32,797 nucleotides of DNA from an uncultured Clostridia bacterium (GTDB lineage Bacteria > Bacillota > Clostridia > TANB77 > CAG-508). Location: positions 1 through 32,797 of the forward strand of contig CALXVN010000007.1 of assembly GCA_944392085.1 (NCBI GenBank), in the 5' to 3' direction. Below the pieces are notes generated by a model. That model searched no databases and was not told the DNA's origin. It saw only the letters and a program-made list of their open reading frames with translations. Of the stretch, positions 16,741 to 25,800 are shown one piece after another. Position numbers and translations under genes: made by a program. How positions within the stretch are numbered: the first letter of the stretch is position 1; every line of letters begins with the position of its first letter.

Positions 16741-17907
16741 CTACAAATTATCTTTAAAAATCCAATCTATTACTTTTTCTGTAGAATGACCATCACAAGC
16801 ACTCATAAATTTTTCGAAAAATTTATTTCTTGCATTTTCTTCCATGCTATCAGATTTTATAGCATCTATTAATTCATCACAATTTTTAGCAACTTTCCCA
16901 TAAACATAATCTTCAAAAGGGAAGTATAATCCTCTTCCATTTTCGACATAATTCCTATAATCATAAGTAAAATATACAATTGGCTTATCCATAAAAGTAT
17001 AATCAAATATAACTGATGAATAGTCTGTAATTAGGACATCTGCTATTAATAACAAATCATTAATGTCTCTTTCTTTTGATAAATCATAATAAAATTCTGG
17101 ATATTTTTTGTATTCATCATATAATTTTATTTCTTCTTTTTCGATTCGATTATATAAAAATGGATGCCATTTAAATATAAATATGTAATTTTGTTTACTA
17201 AATATTGAATAAATTTTTTCTAAATCTAATTCTTCTATATCGTAATAAGCTTCTTCGAACTGTGTACCTCTATATGTAGGTGCAAATAGAATAACTTTTT
17301 TGTTTCTTAAAAATTGGAATTCATTATATAGTTCTTCTTTTTTATTCTTAATATATTCCTTATCAAAAAAGATATCTGTTCTTGGAATTCCTGTTGCTTT
17401 TACTTTATCTATACTTACATCAAAAGCTTCTGCATAGCAAGGTCTAATTTTCTCAGAGCTAGCAATAACATTTGTGTATTTTTTATATCCTTTATGAATT
17501 CGTTTTAAGTCAGAAGTTTCTCTACCGTGTCCAAATCTTTTAAATGCTCCAGCCGCATGCCATAATTGTATCAGTTTTTGTCCCTTTCTTACTTTCATAT
17601 GAGAAGTAGATTGAACTAAATCTTCCAAAAAAATATATTTTGATGTTGATAAGTACAAAACCAAGTTAAACTTATCTTTTAGTTTTCTTTTTGTATTTCT
17701 AGTTTTCTTAAATAAAAGAATCTTTTCATATTTATCATCTGGCAAACTATCATATACAGCTTTAAAATTTCCACCCAGTTCACTTCTCACGTCTGATAAA
17801 AATAAAACTCTTTTTTCCTTTAGTGGTAATAATATTACTAATATCCTATTAAAAATTGCAATAAATAATTGTCCTATAATTCTTTTTAATTTTTTAATAT
17901 ATTTCAT
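16741..17907 (-). CDS. CDP-glycerol/CDP-ribitol phosphotransferase, TagB/TarF family
   Basis: A 388-residue paralogue of the next gene, with a basic/hydrophobic N-terminal membrane-binding helix (about 1-30) and a PF04464 domain. Motifs are LIQLWHAAGAFKRFG (WHAAG 116-120), FAPTYRG, FKWHPFLYN and VLITDYSSVIFDYTF. It lies 12 bases after tarJ and 11 before the next transferase. Being first after tarIJ, it may add the primer glycerol-phosphate or polymerise ribitol-phosphate. AGGAGA precedes the ATG. Confidence 0.86.
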   Translation of the reverse strand: MKYIKKLKRIIGQLFIAIFNRILVILLPLKEKRVLFLSDVRSELGGNFKAVYDSLPDDKYEKILLFKKTRNTKRKLKDKFNLVLYLSTSKYIFLEDLVQSTSHMKVRKGQKLIQLWHAAGAFKRFGHGRETSDLKRIHKGYKKYTNVIASSEKIRPCYAEAFDVSIDKVKATGIPRTDIFFDKEYIKNKKEELYNEFQFLRNKKVILFAPTYRGTQFEEAYYDIEELDLEKIYSIFSKQNYIFIFKWHPFLYNRIEKEEIKLYDEYKKYPEFYYDLSKERDINDLLLIADVLITDYSSVIFDYTFMDKPIVYFTYDYRNYVENGRGLYFPFEDYVYGKVAKNCDELIDAIKSDSMEENARNKFFEKFMSACDGHSTEKVIDWIFKDNL

Positions 17908-17919
17908 TATACAATTCTC

Positions 17920-18936
17920 CTACAAATTCCACTTTATTACTGTCTTGAAATCATTTGTAACATCATGTTCAAAAGCTTCTTGTATATCATTTATTTGATT
18001 TACTTGTATTGTTTCACTAATTATATTAAATAAATAATCTTGTATAGTTTCATCTTGTAAAAGTTCTACTGCTTTTTCAAAATCTTCATAACCACTTCTA
18101 CTATCTCCAATTAATTTGAGTCCTTTTTCTAAAACCATTCTTGTATTTATAGCAATTGGTTCTTCAGAAACACCCATTAATGAAATAGTTCCTTGAGGAT
18201 TTATACAATCAATTATCTGTTCAACTGCACTTTCAGATTTTTGACCTCCAACACATTCAAATGCATGGTCTACCTTAAAATCAGCATCCAATTGACTTAT
18301 TAACTTTGTATCATCTACAAATGAAAAATAATTTAGTTTTTCCTGTCTGGTTCCTAGTACAATAATTTTAGAATTTGAGAAATATATTTTTAGCAAAAGA
18401 GCTGTAATATAACCAACATTTCCGCATCCCCATACACCGATAATATCTCTTTTTTCGTGGCAATTCTGTAAAAAGCTTTCAATTGCATTAATAGATACAC
18501 TTGCAAGTTCTAATAATGAGCCAACTTCTTCTTTAATATTCCTTATAGGGATAATTCTATCTCTCCTAATTGCCACAACATTTTGTAAAAATCCATCTAC
18601 TGAGCTAGATCTAAACTTTGAATCTCTTCTATAATTTTCTTTTATAATTTCATCTTCGCTCATTGGTGTATTTGGAATCATAACTACCTTTTCGCCTGTC
18701 TTAAACTTTCCTTTTGGATCATATAATACTTCCCCAACTGCTTCATGAATTAAAGTAAGAGGTAGCTTTTTATCTAAGATTTCTTTTTTTCTCAATCCTT
18801 GATAGTATCTTTGATCTGCAGCGCAAATTGATAAATAAGTTGGTCTTACCATTACATTTTCTTCTTTAATTTCTTCTTCTACAAAAAAAGTTTGAAATCT
18901 TTTTGGCGCAATTAATTTAATTATTTCATTTATCAT
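17920..18936 (-). CDS. tarJ: Ribulose-5-phosphate reductase (TarJ)
   Basis: A 338-residue zinc-type medium-chain dehydrogenase that reduces D-ribulose 5-phosphate to D-ribitol 5-phosphate with NADPH. Cys 38 in LSICAADQRYY and His 64-Glu 65 in LIHEAVGEV fit the catalytic zinc ligands; GVWGCGNVG (167-175) is the nucleotide-binding turn. The N-terminal sequence is that of the TarJ family rather than a generic alcohol dehydrogenase, and the adjacent tarI (13-base gap) supports this. It supplies the substrate for TarI. AGGAAAG precedes the ATG. Confidence 0.92.
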   Translation of the reverse strand: MINEIIKLIAPKRFQTFFVEEEIKEENVMVRPTYLSICAADQRYYQGLRKKEILDKKLPLTLIHEAVGEVLYDPKGKFKTGEKVVMIPNTPMSEDEIIKENYRRDSKFRSSSVDGFLQNVVAIRRDRIIPIRNIKEEVGSLLELASVSINAIESFLQNCHEKRDIIGVWGCGNVGYITALLLKIYFSNSKIIVLGTRQEKLNYFSFVDDTKLISQLDADFKVDHAFECVGGQKSESAVEQIIDCINPQGTISLMGVSEEPIAINTRMVLEKGLKLIGDSRSGYEDFEKAVELLQDETIQDYLFNIISETIQVNQINDIQEAFEHDVTNDFKTVIKWNL

Positions 18937-18949
18937 AATTTATACTTTC

Positions 18950-19663
18950 CTACTCCTTGTTACTTAAAATATCTAACATTAAATTTGCAAGTTTTAAATC
19001 ATACAAATTTGTAATCTTCATATTATAGCTTTCTCCCATAACCAATCCTACTTGCTTGTTTTTTAATACATATACTTTTGCAGCATCTGTTAAAATTTCT
19101 TTTTCTTTTTCTGATAATTGTTCATTTATATCTATAAATTCTTTAACTCTAAAACTTTGAGGTGTTTGTCCTTGATACATATTACCTCTTACAGGTATAC
19201 TAGATATGGTTTCATGACCTGTTGATTCAACAATTGTATCCGATGCTGGAATAACTGTATCTGTTGCACCATATTTTTTACACATTTTTATATTATCTTC
19301 AATTATTCTTTGTGTGATAAAAGGTCTAACCGAATCATGTGTTATAACAAAATCATCATCTGTTATTTCAAAATTTTCTTTTATATATTTACATATATTC
19401 ATTACTGTATCATTTCTACTTTTTCCACCTTGTATGATAATAATTTTATCGTTTTTGCAATATTTATCAATAATATCTTGTGTATAATTTATCCAACTAT
19501 CTGGAACAGCAACAATTATGTAATCAATATCTTTTGAAACTAAAAATTGTTCAATTGTATGTATAATAATTGGCTTTGTCCCTAGAGTTAAAAATTGTTT
19601 TGGTAAATCTGTTCTTCCCATTCTGGTTCCTTTTCCCCCAGCAAGTATACCTGCAAAATTCAT
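18950..19663 (-). CDS. tarI: D-ribitol-5-phosphate cytidylyltransferase (TarI)
   Basis: A 237-residue member of the IspD/TarI family that makes CDP-ribitol from CTP and ribitol 5-phosphate. It has the CTP-binding LAGGKGTRMG (7-16) with LPKQFL (20-25), GGKSRNDTV (79-87), HDSVRPF (109-115), and the TarI-like DTIVES and GQTPQSF. IspD is the main alternative, but the pairing with tarJ and the LPKQF signature favour TarI. AGGGGG precedes the ATG. It lies 18 bases after tarH. Confidence 0.93.
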   Translation of the reverse strand: MNFAGILAGGKGTRMGRTDLPKQFLTLGTKPIIIHTIEQFLVSKDIDYIIVAVPDSWINYTQDIIDKYCKNDKIIIIQGGKSRNDTVMNICKYIKENFEITDDDFVITHDSVRPFITQRIIEDNIKMCKKYGATDTVIPASDTIVESTGHETISSIPVRGNMYQGQTPQSFRVKEFIDINEQLSEKEKEILTDAAKVYVLKNKQVGLVMGESYNMKITNLYDLKLANLMLDILSNKE

Positions 19664-19681
19664 ATTATTCCCCCTAAAAAA

Positions 19682-20413
19682 TTATTTTTTTATTGTTTTA
19701 CTATATTTTTCAATTGCCTCTTCTATTTCTCCATCATAAACTTTTTTCCCATTTTGCATAAGTATTCCTCTTTTACAAAATTCTCTAGCCATTGCAGTAG
19801 AGTGCGTTACAAATAATAAAGTTACATTATCCTTGTTTATTATTTCATTTACTTTTTTTATACACTTATTTTTAAATTCTTCATCTCCAACGCTTAAAGC
19901 TTCATCGACTATTAATATCTCTGGTCTAATATTCACATTAATGGAAAACCCTAATCTTGCTTTCATACCACTTGAATATGTTCTTACTGGCTGATCAATG
20001 TATTCTGCTAATTCTGCAAAATCAATTATGTTTTGCTCTAATTCTTTAATTTCATTATTTTTCAAACCAAGAATTTGCCCTTTCAAATAGATATTTTCTC
20101 TACCAGTAAACTCTGGATCAAATCCAGAGGTTAGCTCTAATAAAGCACTTACTCTACCATTTACTGTTATGCTTCCAATAGTAGGAAAACTTACGCCTGT
20201 AATCATTTTCAATATTGTTGATTTTCCTGCACCATTTTTTCCAAATAGTGCTACTGCTTCTCCTCTTTTAATTTCAAAAGAAACATCATCTACTGCTCTT
20301 TTTTCTTTATATTTGATTTTTTTAAAGAATGTATGCAGTAATCTTTTTTTATCATTTGAAAATAGTTTATATATTTTTGTAACGTGCTCAAATTTAACTA
20401 CGATACTTTCCAT
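19682..20413 (-). CDS. tarH: Teichoic acid ABC exporter, ATP-binding subunit (TarH/TagH)
   Basis: A 243-residue ABC ATPase of the polysaccharide/teichoic acid export group. It has Walker A GKNGAGKST (58-66), signature YSSGMKARL (146-154), Walker B ILIVDE (166-171) and the switch His 204 in FVTHS. It energises flipping of the lipid-linked polymer with the permease at 20482-21291. It ends soon after the ATPase domain and lacks the long C-terminal extension of Bacillus subtilis TagH, so it resembles Staphylococcus TarH or Wzt-type short forms. AAGGAAC precedes the ATG. Confidence 0.92.
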   Translation of the reverse strand: MESIVVKFEHVTKIYKLFSNDKKRLLHTFFKKIKYKEKRAVDDVSFEIKRGEAVALFGKNGAGKSTILKMITGVSFPTIGSITVNGRVSALLELTSGFDPEFTGRENIYLKGQILGLKNNEIKELEQNIIDFAELAEYIDQPVRTYSSGMKARLGFSINVNIRPEILIVDEALSVGDEEFKNKCIKKVNEIINKDNVTLLFVTHSTAMAREFCKRGILMQNGKKVYDGEIEEAIEKYSKTIKK

Positions 20414-20481
20414 ATTATTTTCGTTCCTTAAACATAGTATTTAGATTTTTACTTAGGATATATCTATAAACCTTTTGCATA

Positions 20482-21291
20482 TTATATTAATACATCTGGT
20501 ATCTCTTTTCTTAATCTTCTATATGTCCAAACAGCCAAAATTATAAAAATTAATAATACAATTCCAAAACACATTAAGCTTTTTGGTTTCTCCCAAAACC
20601 ATACTTGATTAATAAAACAGTTTCTATATCCTTCCACTAGAAAAGCAACTGGATTTACCATCAGTAATGATTTAAGCCATGGTATCTTAACTGTATTTAT
20701 ATTAAAAATAATTCCTGAAAGCCAAAATACCGCTGTTACAAATGCCTTAACTAAATTTGCAAAATCTTTGCTCATAGCTGCCAGCAAAGATGAAAATAAT
20801 GCAAATATAGTAAAAAATATAAAGTTAAGAATCATATAAAAAGGCAATTGTAATATATATATACTAGGCATTTTCCCCATAAGTACAAAAATTATAGCTG
20901 CAATTAGCATTAGAACCAGATTAACCATAAACTTTGATATACTCACAAATGTTGGTATCGTTGAAACTGGAAATTTCATTTTTGTTACAAGGTAACTATA
21001 TTTTCGTATTGCTTCTGTTCCTTGTGTAATCATATCACTCATATAAAACCATGGAACAACACCAGTAATTAGCCATAAAAAATAAGGAAATCCATTTATA
21101 TCTTTTCCTGAATTTAAACCAATTGCAAAAGCAAACCAATAAACAAAAATTGTAACTGCTGGCTTTATTATGGCCCAAGCCCAACCTAGTGCCGCTCCTC
21201 TATATGTTTTTACCAAATCTGCTTTTGCCAATTTAAAAATTTGTTGTCTATATTGTATATGATCTTTAATTATTTCGCAAATAGTATTCAT
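20482..21291 (-). CDS. tarG: Teichoic acid ABC exporter, permease subunit (TarG/TagG)
   Basis: A 269-residue ABC-2 type permease with about six membrane segments. The N-terminal cytoplasmic stretch KADLVKTYRGAALGWAW, then IIKPAVTIFVYWFAF, and GVVPWFYMSDMI are typical of TagG/Wzm-like exporters. It forms the channel for moving the completed chain across the membrane together with TarH (67-base gap). AAGGAG precedes the ATG. Confidence 0.92.
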   Translation of the reverse strand: MNTICEIIKDHIQYRQQIFKLAKADLVKTYRGAALGWAWAIIKPAVTIFVYWFAFAIGLNSGKDINGFPYFLWLITGVVPWFYMSDMITQGTEAIRKYSYLVTKMKFPVSTIPTFVSISKFMVNLVLMLIAAIIFVLMGKMPSIYILQLPFYMILNFIFFTIFALFSSLLAAMSKDFANLVKAFVTAVFWLSGIIFNINTVKIPWLKSLLMVNPVAFLVEGYRNCFINQVWFWEKPKSLMCFGIVLLIFIILAVWTYRRLRKEIPDVLI

Positions 21292-21362
21292 TTTTTCTCC
21301 TTTTTGAGTATCATTTTATATTCTTTTTTATGATATAATATATTTCTATTTTTTTCAAGTGT

Positions 21363-22310
21363 TTATTTTCTATTTTTTTCTATTTTTTTCATAATAACGA
21401 CCTCATTTAGTAGAATTTCAAATAATTGTTTATGTTTTTTTGCAATTACTTGTAAAATTAGTCCCGTAATTGTGAGTAAAAGCGAAATTACAAACATGAT
21501 GCTTGCCACAATTAAAGTAGGAAACCTTGGCACTAGGCCAGTATTCATGTATTCAATGAAAACAGGAATAACTAATACTAATGCAACTACTAAAAATAAA
21601 AACGCTATTAAATAAAAAAACAAACCCGGTCGATATTCTTTAAATAAAGTGGCAATTGTTTTTAGAACACGCATACCATCTTTGTATGTATTTAATTTTG
21701 AAATACTTCCCTCTGGTCTATCTCTGTATTGAACCGGTATTTCTTTTATGTTAAAGTTTTTATCAATGGCGTGGATTGTCATTTCGGTTTCTATTTCAAA
21801 TCCTTTGGATAATACCGGATACGTTTTTACAAATTGGTAACTAAAGGCACGATAGCCTGTCATAATATCTGTAATATCGCTATGAAATATCTTATTAATC
21901 ATCCATCTTACTAGCCTATTTCCACTATTATGAAAAGCACGTTTATTTTCCTTAAAATACGTAGAAGATAATCTGTCTCCAATTACCATATCCATTTTTT
22001 CTTCTAATACCCATCTGCACATTTCTCTTGCATTTTCTGCCGGATAGGTATCATCTCCATCAATTACTAGATAGCACTCAGCATCGATTTCTCGAAACAT
22101 CGTTCGAAGCACATTACCTTTGCCCTGTTTTCTTTCTTTTTGCACCATTGCTCCTGCTTTTTTAGCTATTTCTCCTGTTCCATCAGTAGAATTATTGTCA
22201 TATACATAGATAGTCGCTTCTGGTAAAGCACTATGATAGTCTTTTACTACTTTTTCGATTGTTTTACTTTCGTTATAGCATGGTATCAAAATTGCAATTT
22301 TATTCTTCAT
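21363..22310 (-). CDS. GtrB/DPM-like polyprenyl-phosphate glycosyltransferase
   Basis: A 315-residue family 2 glycosyltransferase with a cytoplasmic GT-A domain (LIPCYNES 8-15, DNNSTDGT 38-45, VIDGDDTYP 82-90, GDRL, GYRAFS) and two C-terminal membrane segments (about 235-257 and 267-290). This is the layout of GtrB, CsbB or dolichol-phosphate-mannose synthase, which move a sugar from a nucleotide donor to a polyprenyl phosphate. The start at 22310 is better spaced from GAGGAGG than the ATG two codons before. It lies just upstream of tarG. Inference: it charges the lipid carrier used by the DUF6056-like protein at the end of the cluster. Confidence 0.85.
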   Translation of the reverse strand: MKNKIAILIPCYNESKTIEKVVKDYHSALPEATIYVYDNNSTDGTGEIAKKAGAMVQKERKQGKGNVLRTMFREIDAECYLVIDGDDTYPAENAREMCRWVLEEKMDMVIGDRLSSTYFKENKRAFHNSGNRLVRWMINKIFHSDITDIMTGYRAFSYQFVKTYPVLSKGFEIETEMTIHAIDKNFNIKEIPVQYRDRPEGSISKLNTYKDGMRVLKTIATLFKEYRPGLFFYLIAFLFLVVALVLVIPVFIEYMNTGLVPRFPTLIVASIMFVISLLLTITGLILQVIAKKHKQLFEILLNEVVIMKKIEKNRK

Positions 22311-22464
22311 TATCATTTACCTCCTCTATATTATTCAGATTATTATTCTTATCTTTTAATATATTTATGAACAATGCTACATCACGTGGCATTTTAAAGA
22401 TAAATGGTATTGAATATCTAAAAAATGCATTTATAGGTAATGCAATAGCTTTAGAATATATCAT
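22300..22464 (-). CDS. Small ORF overlapping the GtrB-like gene
   Basis: A 54-codon frame starting with ATG at 22464 inside an ATGA overlap with the decayed frame upstream. It ends eleven bases into the GtrB-like gene, and the GAGGAGG site of that gene lies inside it. The product has a hydrophobic patch followed by KMPRDVALFINILKDKN and an acidic, Asn-rich tail. I do not recognise it. It may be the remains of a larger glycosyltransferase-type gene, or a short leader frame coupling translation of the next gene. The ribosome site is poor (AGAAG). Confidence 0.3.
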   Translation of the reverse strand: MIYSKAIALPINAFFRYSIPFIFKMPRDVALFINILKDKNNNLNNIEEVNDNEE

Positions 22465-22634
22465 TGTTCTATTTCTTCTTTTAGCATTTTAAAATCAATA
22501 TTTATATTATTAGATTGTCTGCTAAGCATAGTTATTTTATTATGTTGTTTAGTAAATATCTTTATGAAAAAATATATAATTTGCATAAAAGCTTTTGCTA
22601 TATGTAGGATTATTTTTAATATAAAATTTTTCAT
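22461..22634 (-). pseudogene. N-terminal remnant of a TagF/TagB-type transferase
   Basis: A 57-codon frame, from ATG at 22634 to a TGA. Its IIYFFIKIF is identical to a stretch in the intact gene at 15602-16729, and its KITMLSRQSNNINIDFKML closely matches KVTFLSRQGNNVSIDFKLL there. The rest of the transferase is missing, so it is a truncated paralogue left at the head of the cluster. It suggests past duplication or recombination in these transferase genes. It accounts for part of the otherwise gene-free leader 22317-22817; 22635-22721 shows no further frame. Confidence 0.7.
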
Positions 22635-22721
22635 TATTTTCTTCTACTTTCTTTTTTATTCTTTTAAAGAATACTATTATTTTTCTAAAATAGTATTTAG
22701 CATTTCATCTTATACTTAAGA

Positions 22722-22750
22722 AATATATCATATTTTTATACTTTTATCAA
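22722..22750 (-). promoter_or_regulatory. Probable promoter of the teichoic acid cluster
   Basis: On the minus strand TTGATA (22750-22745), 17 bases and TATATT (22727-22722), with TG one base upstream of the -10. It lies just past the terminator at 22761-22798 and gives a leader of about 400 bases that holds the decayed transferase frame. Confidence 0.6.
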
Positions 22751-22760
22751 TAAAAACTGA

Positions 22761-22798
22761 AAAAAAGTACAAGAGCTTAATTGCTCTTGTACTTTTTT
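22761..22798. terminator. Strong bidirectional terminator after the dockerin gene
   Basis: AAAAAAGTACAAGAGC (22761-22776) pairs perfectly with GCTCTTGTACTTTTTT (22783-22798), loop TTAATT. It lies 20 bases past the dockerin gene stop and separates that operon from the teichoic acid cluster in the same direction. Confidence 0.92.
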
Positions 22799-22817
22799 AG
22801 GGGTTATTCATAAAATA

Positions 22818-25800
22818 TTATTTTATATTTTTAATTGTTAAGTTATTTATTGCTTCTTTTACTGTATCAAATGTAATTGTAACTTCATTGTCACTTCCAG
22901 TTGTAATTGTAGCACCTGTACCATTTAATCCAAATGATGCTAAGTATGCTTTTACTTCTGCAAGATTTTCTTTAGTTACATTATCTTCTTTTAATAGATC
23001 TTCATCTGTTATATCAACAGATACTTCATCTAATTCTACTGGAGCTTTTGTATTAGCTACTGCTTTAATTGTTGTGCTATCACCTTTTGCAAGTGTTACA
23101 GTAATATTTTTATCACCATTTAATGCTGGTTCTGTTATATCTACATCTCCAGAATTTACTTCTACAGTTAATTCTGCGTTTACATTAGTTTTGTCTGATG
23201 TAACTGTAACTTGACCACCATTTGATTTTATAACAATGCTACCAGATTGTACTGAAGTATTATTATCTAAGCCTTCAAAACTAATTGTTAAATTTGTATC
23301 CTTTTTATTTTCGAATACTAAGTTATTTGTTTTTTCATTAGTCTTAATTGTTAATGCATTAGTTCCTGCTGTTACTACTGTTTCTACTTCTGTAGACATT
23401 TTAGCACCATTTATTATAACTTCTGCATTAGCTTTTACAGTATATTCTCTTTCTCCAACAACTTCTACGCCATCTGTTAAAGTAACTTTATCAGCTACTA
23501 CATCTTTTACATTAAATATAGAATCTGTTCCCTTTAATATAACTTCTTTTACTTGTGAAGTTTTAATAGTTTTGCTAAATTTGTTACTTTCTATTTCAAG
23601 TGTAACTTTTTCTAATCCTGTAACTGAAGATAAATCTCTTGATTCATCTGTTGCAGAAGCTCCACCATCTAATTTTAGTGTAACTTTTTCATTGTCTATT
23701 GAAACAACATCACCTGTTTTCAATGCATTTATTATTTTCATAGAATTTGCAAGTTTTTCACTTCTATCATAGTTTGTAAGTTCTATTGTTTTTCCTCCTA
23801 CAACTAATTTAGAATCACTTTCTGCAAATACTTTTCCTGCTTCTTTTGCATCTTCTGCTTTAGAAACTACTGTTAAATTTTTCAATTCTGGTAAAGTACG
23901 AACTACATTAGAGTAATCTGATTCTACTTCTTCACCATCAATGCTTGCTATTAATTTAAATACATATGGTTTATTACTCTTTAGTCCATCTATTAATATT
24001 TTTCCGTCTTTAAATTCTACATTTTTTGTAGAATTTAAAACATATTTTGCTTCTTCTGGATTTTGACTTTCATTTACATCAAATACTTTTACTTTATATG
24101 TAGCATCTTTCCCATTTATATCAATTCCTGTTGCACTTAAAGTAACTGTATTTTCAGATGTTTCTGCTGAATCTATTGTAGGTGTTCCTACTTTGTAGAA
24201 TTGGCTAGAAACAAGTTCATCAGAATTAATTGTAGCCATTTGTCCATCTTTTGCAACAACAACAACTTTTGCTATATAGATTGTATTATCATCTATATTA
24301 GATGTTACCTCTACCTCATTTTTATCTGTAGCTGGACTAGCTATTGTAGCTATTTCAGATTCTTCTCCTTTTTCATTTATTGTGTATAGTTTTATTTGAT
24401 ATTCTTTAAAACTATCTTTATTATTAGAATTTTTCCATGTTAACATTATTTTATTATCTTCATTTTTGAATGATAATCCTTCTATAGCTGATAATTTTTG
24501 AACTTTTACTTCTGCTGATTCTGTTACATCTGAAGCTAATACATCTTCAGTTCCTTCAGCATATACAGCTATTTTGTATGATCCAGCTTCTTTCATACTT
24601 GTTGTAAAATCTGCTGTTAAATCTGTTCCGCTTCCATTTGTAGATGTTTTTACTTCTACTGCTTTTCCATCTTTATATAGTGTTACTATATAGTTTGTTC
24701 CTTGTACACCTGTCCAAGTAAATTCTGCTGTAGCAGTTTTAGTTAAATCTGGTGCTATAATTTCTTTTACTTTTTCTGCTTTTGTTACATCATCGCTATC
24801 TTTAGAAACTATAACATTTTTCATTTCAGATTTACTTCCATAAGCATTTTCTAAAATGTAATATACTTTATATGCTTTGTTTGTTTCTAATTCATTAGAA
24901 ATATTTACATCAGCAATACTGTTATTATTTACATTTATAGTTTTTACTAATTCTTCTTTTTCTGGTGCTTCGCTAGCTGATTCTACTACTGCATAATAAA
25001 TTTTAGTAATTCCACTTTCACCACAAGCATTTAAAGATAATGTTGCAGATTTTGTGCTTATACGATTTGTTATTACGTTTGTAGCATTAGGAATTATTGT
25101 ATTTTTTTCAGCTGTAACTTTAGCTACAACTTCTTTATCATCTAATAATTTTATTTCTAAATTACCATCTTTTAAAGAACTTAAATTAATTTCTTTTTCT
25201 ATATAATCCTTATGTGCTTCAATTGTTACAGTATCTTCAATTTTTCCATTTTCTTTATCTGTAACAGTTATCTTTAATTCTTTTGCTTCATCTAAAGTTG
25301 ATTCTAATTTTATTTTTAGCTTTGTTGCACTTTCATTTTCTGAATTAACATATCCATTATCATTAACATTTACAGTGTATATAGAATCTATCTCTTCTGG
25401 TTCTTGTTCTGGTAATTTATTAATTATATTTTTTTCTGTACCAACTATATATTTTTGTAATCTTAAAGCATCAAGTGTTGATATCTTTCCATCATTTTGT
25501 ATGTCAGCTACTTCTTCTCCTATAGCATCTAATTTCTCATTATTATATACTATAGATTTTTGTATTTTTAGAGCATCTGCTGTAGATATCTTTCCATCTT
25601 TATTAGCATCACCATATACTAAAACTGTATATTCAGTACCATTTGCTTTAAATGTATTTCCTGTTTTTAAAGTAGCATTTTCATCTGTAATTGCTGTTCC
25701 ATTTACTAATTGTAAATTTTCAAATTCAGCTTTTACATCTTTCACTGTTACAGGTGTATTTTTATCATTTAATACATAAGATACAACTGTTTTTCCTTCT

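Noticed and set aside
20417..20482. 21-codon frame between tarG and tarH
   Set aside because: It has an ATG but no ribosome site, and no feature suggests a real peptide.
22259..22492. Plus-strand 77-codon frame in the cluster leader
   Set aside because: It is antisense to the GtrB-like start and to the small frames on the minus strand, and has no ribosome site; an AT-rich shadow frame.
23236..23772. Plus-strand 178-codon frame rich in Ser/Thr/Val
   Set aside because: Entirely antisense to the dockerin protein, whose signal peptide, modules and ribosome site are clear.
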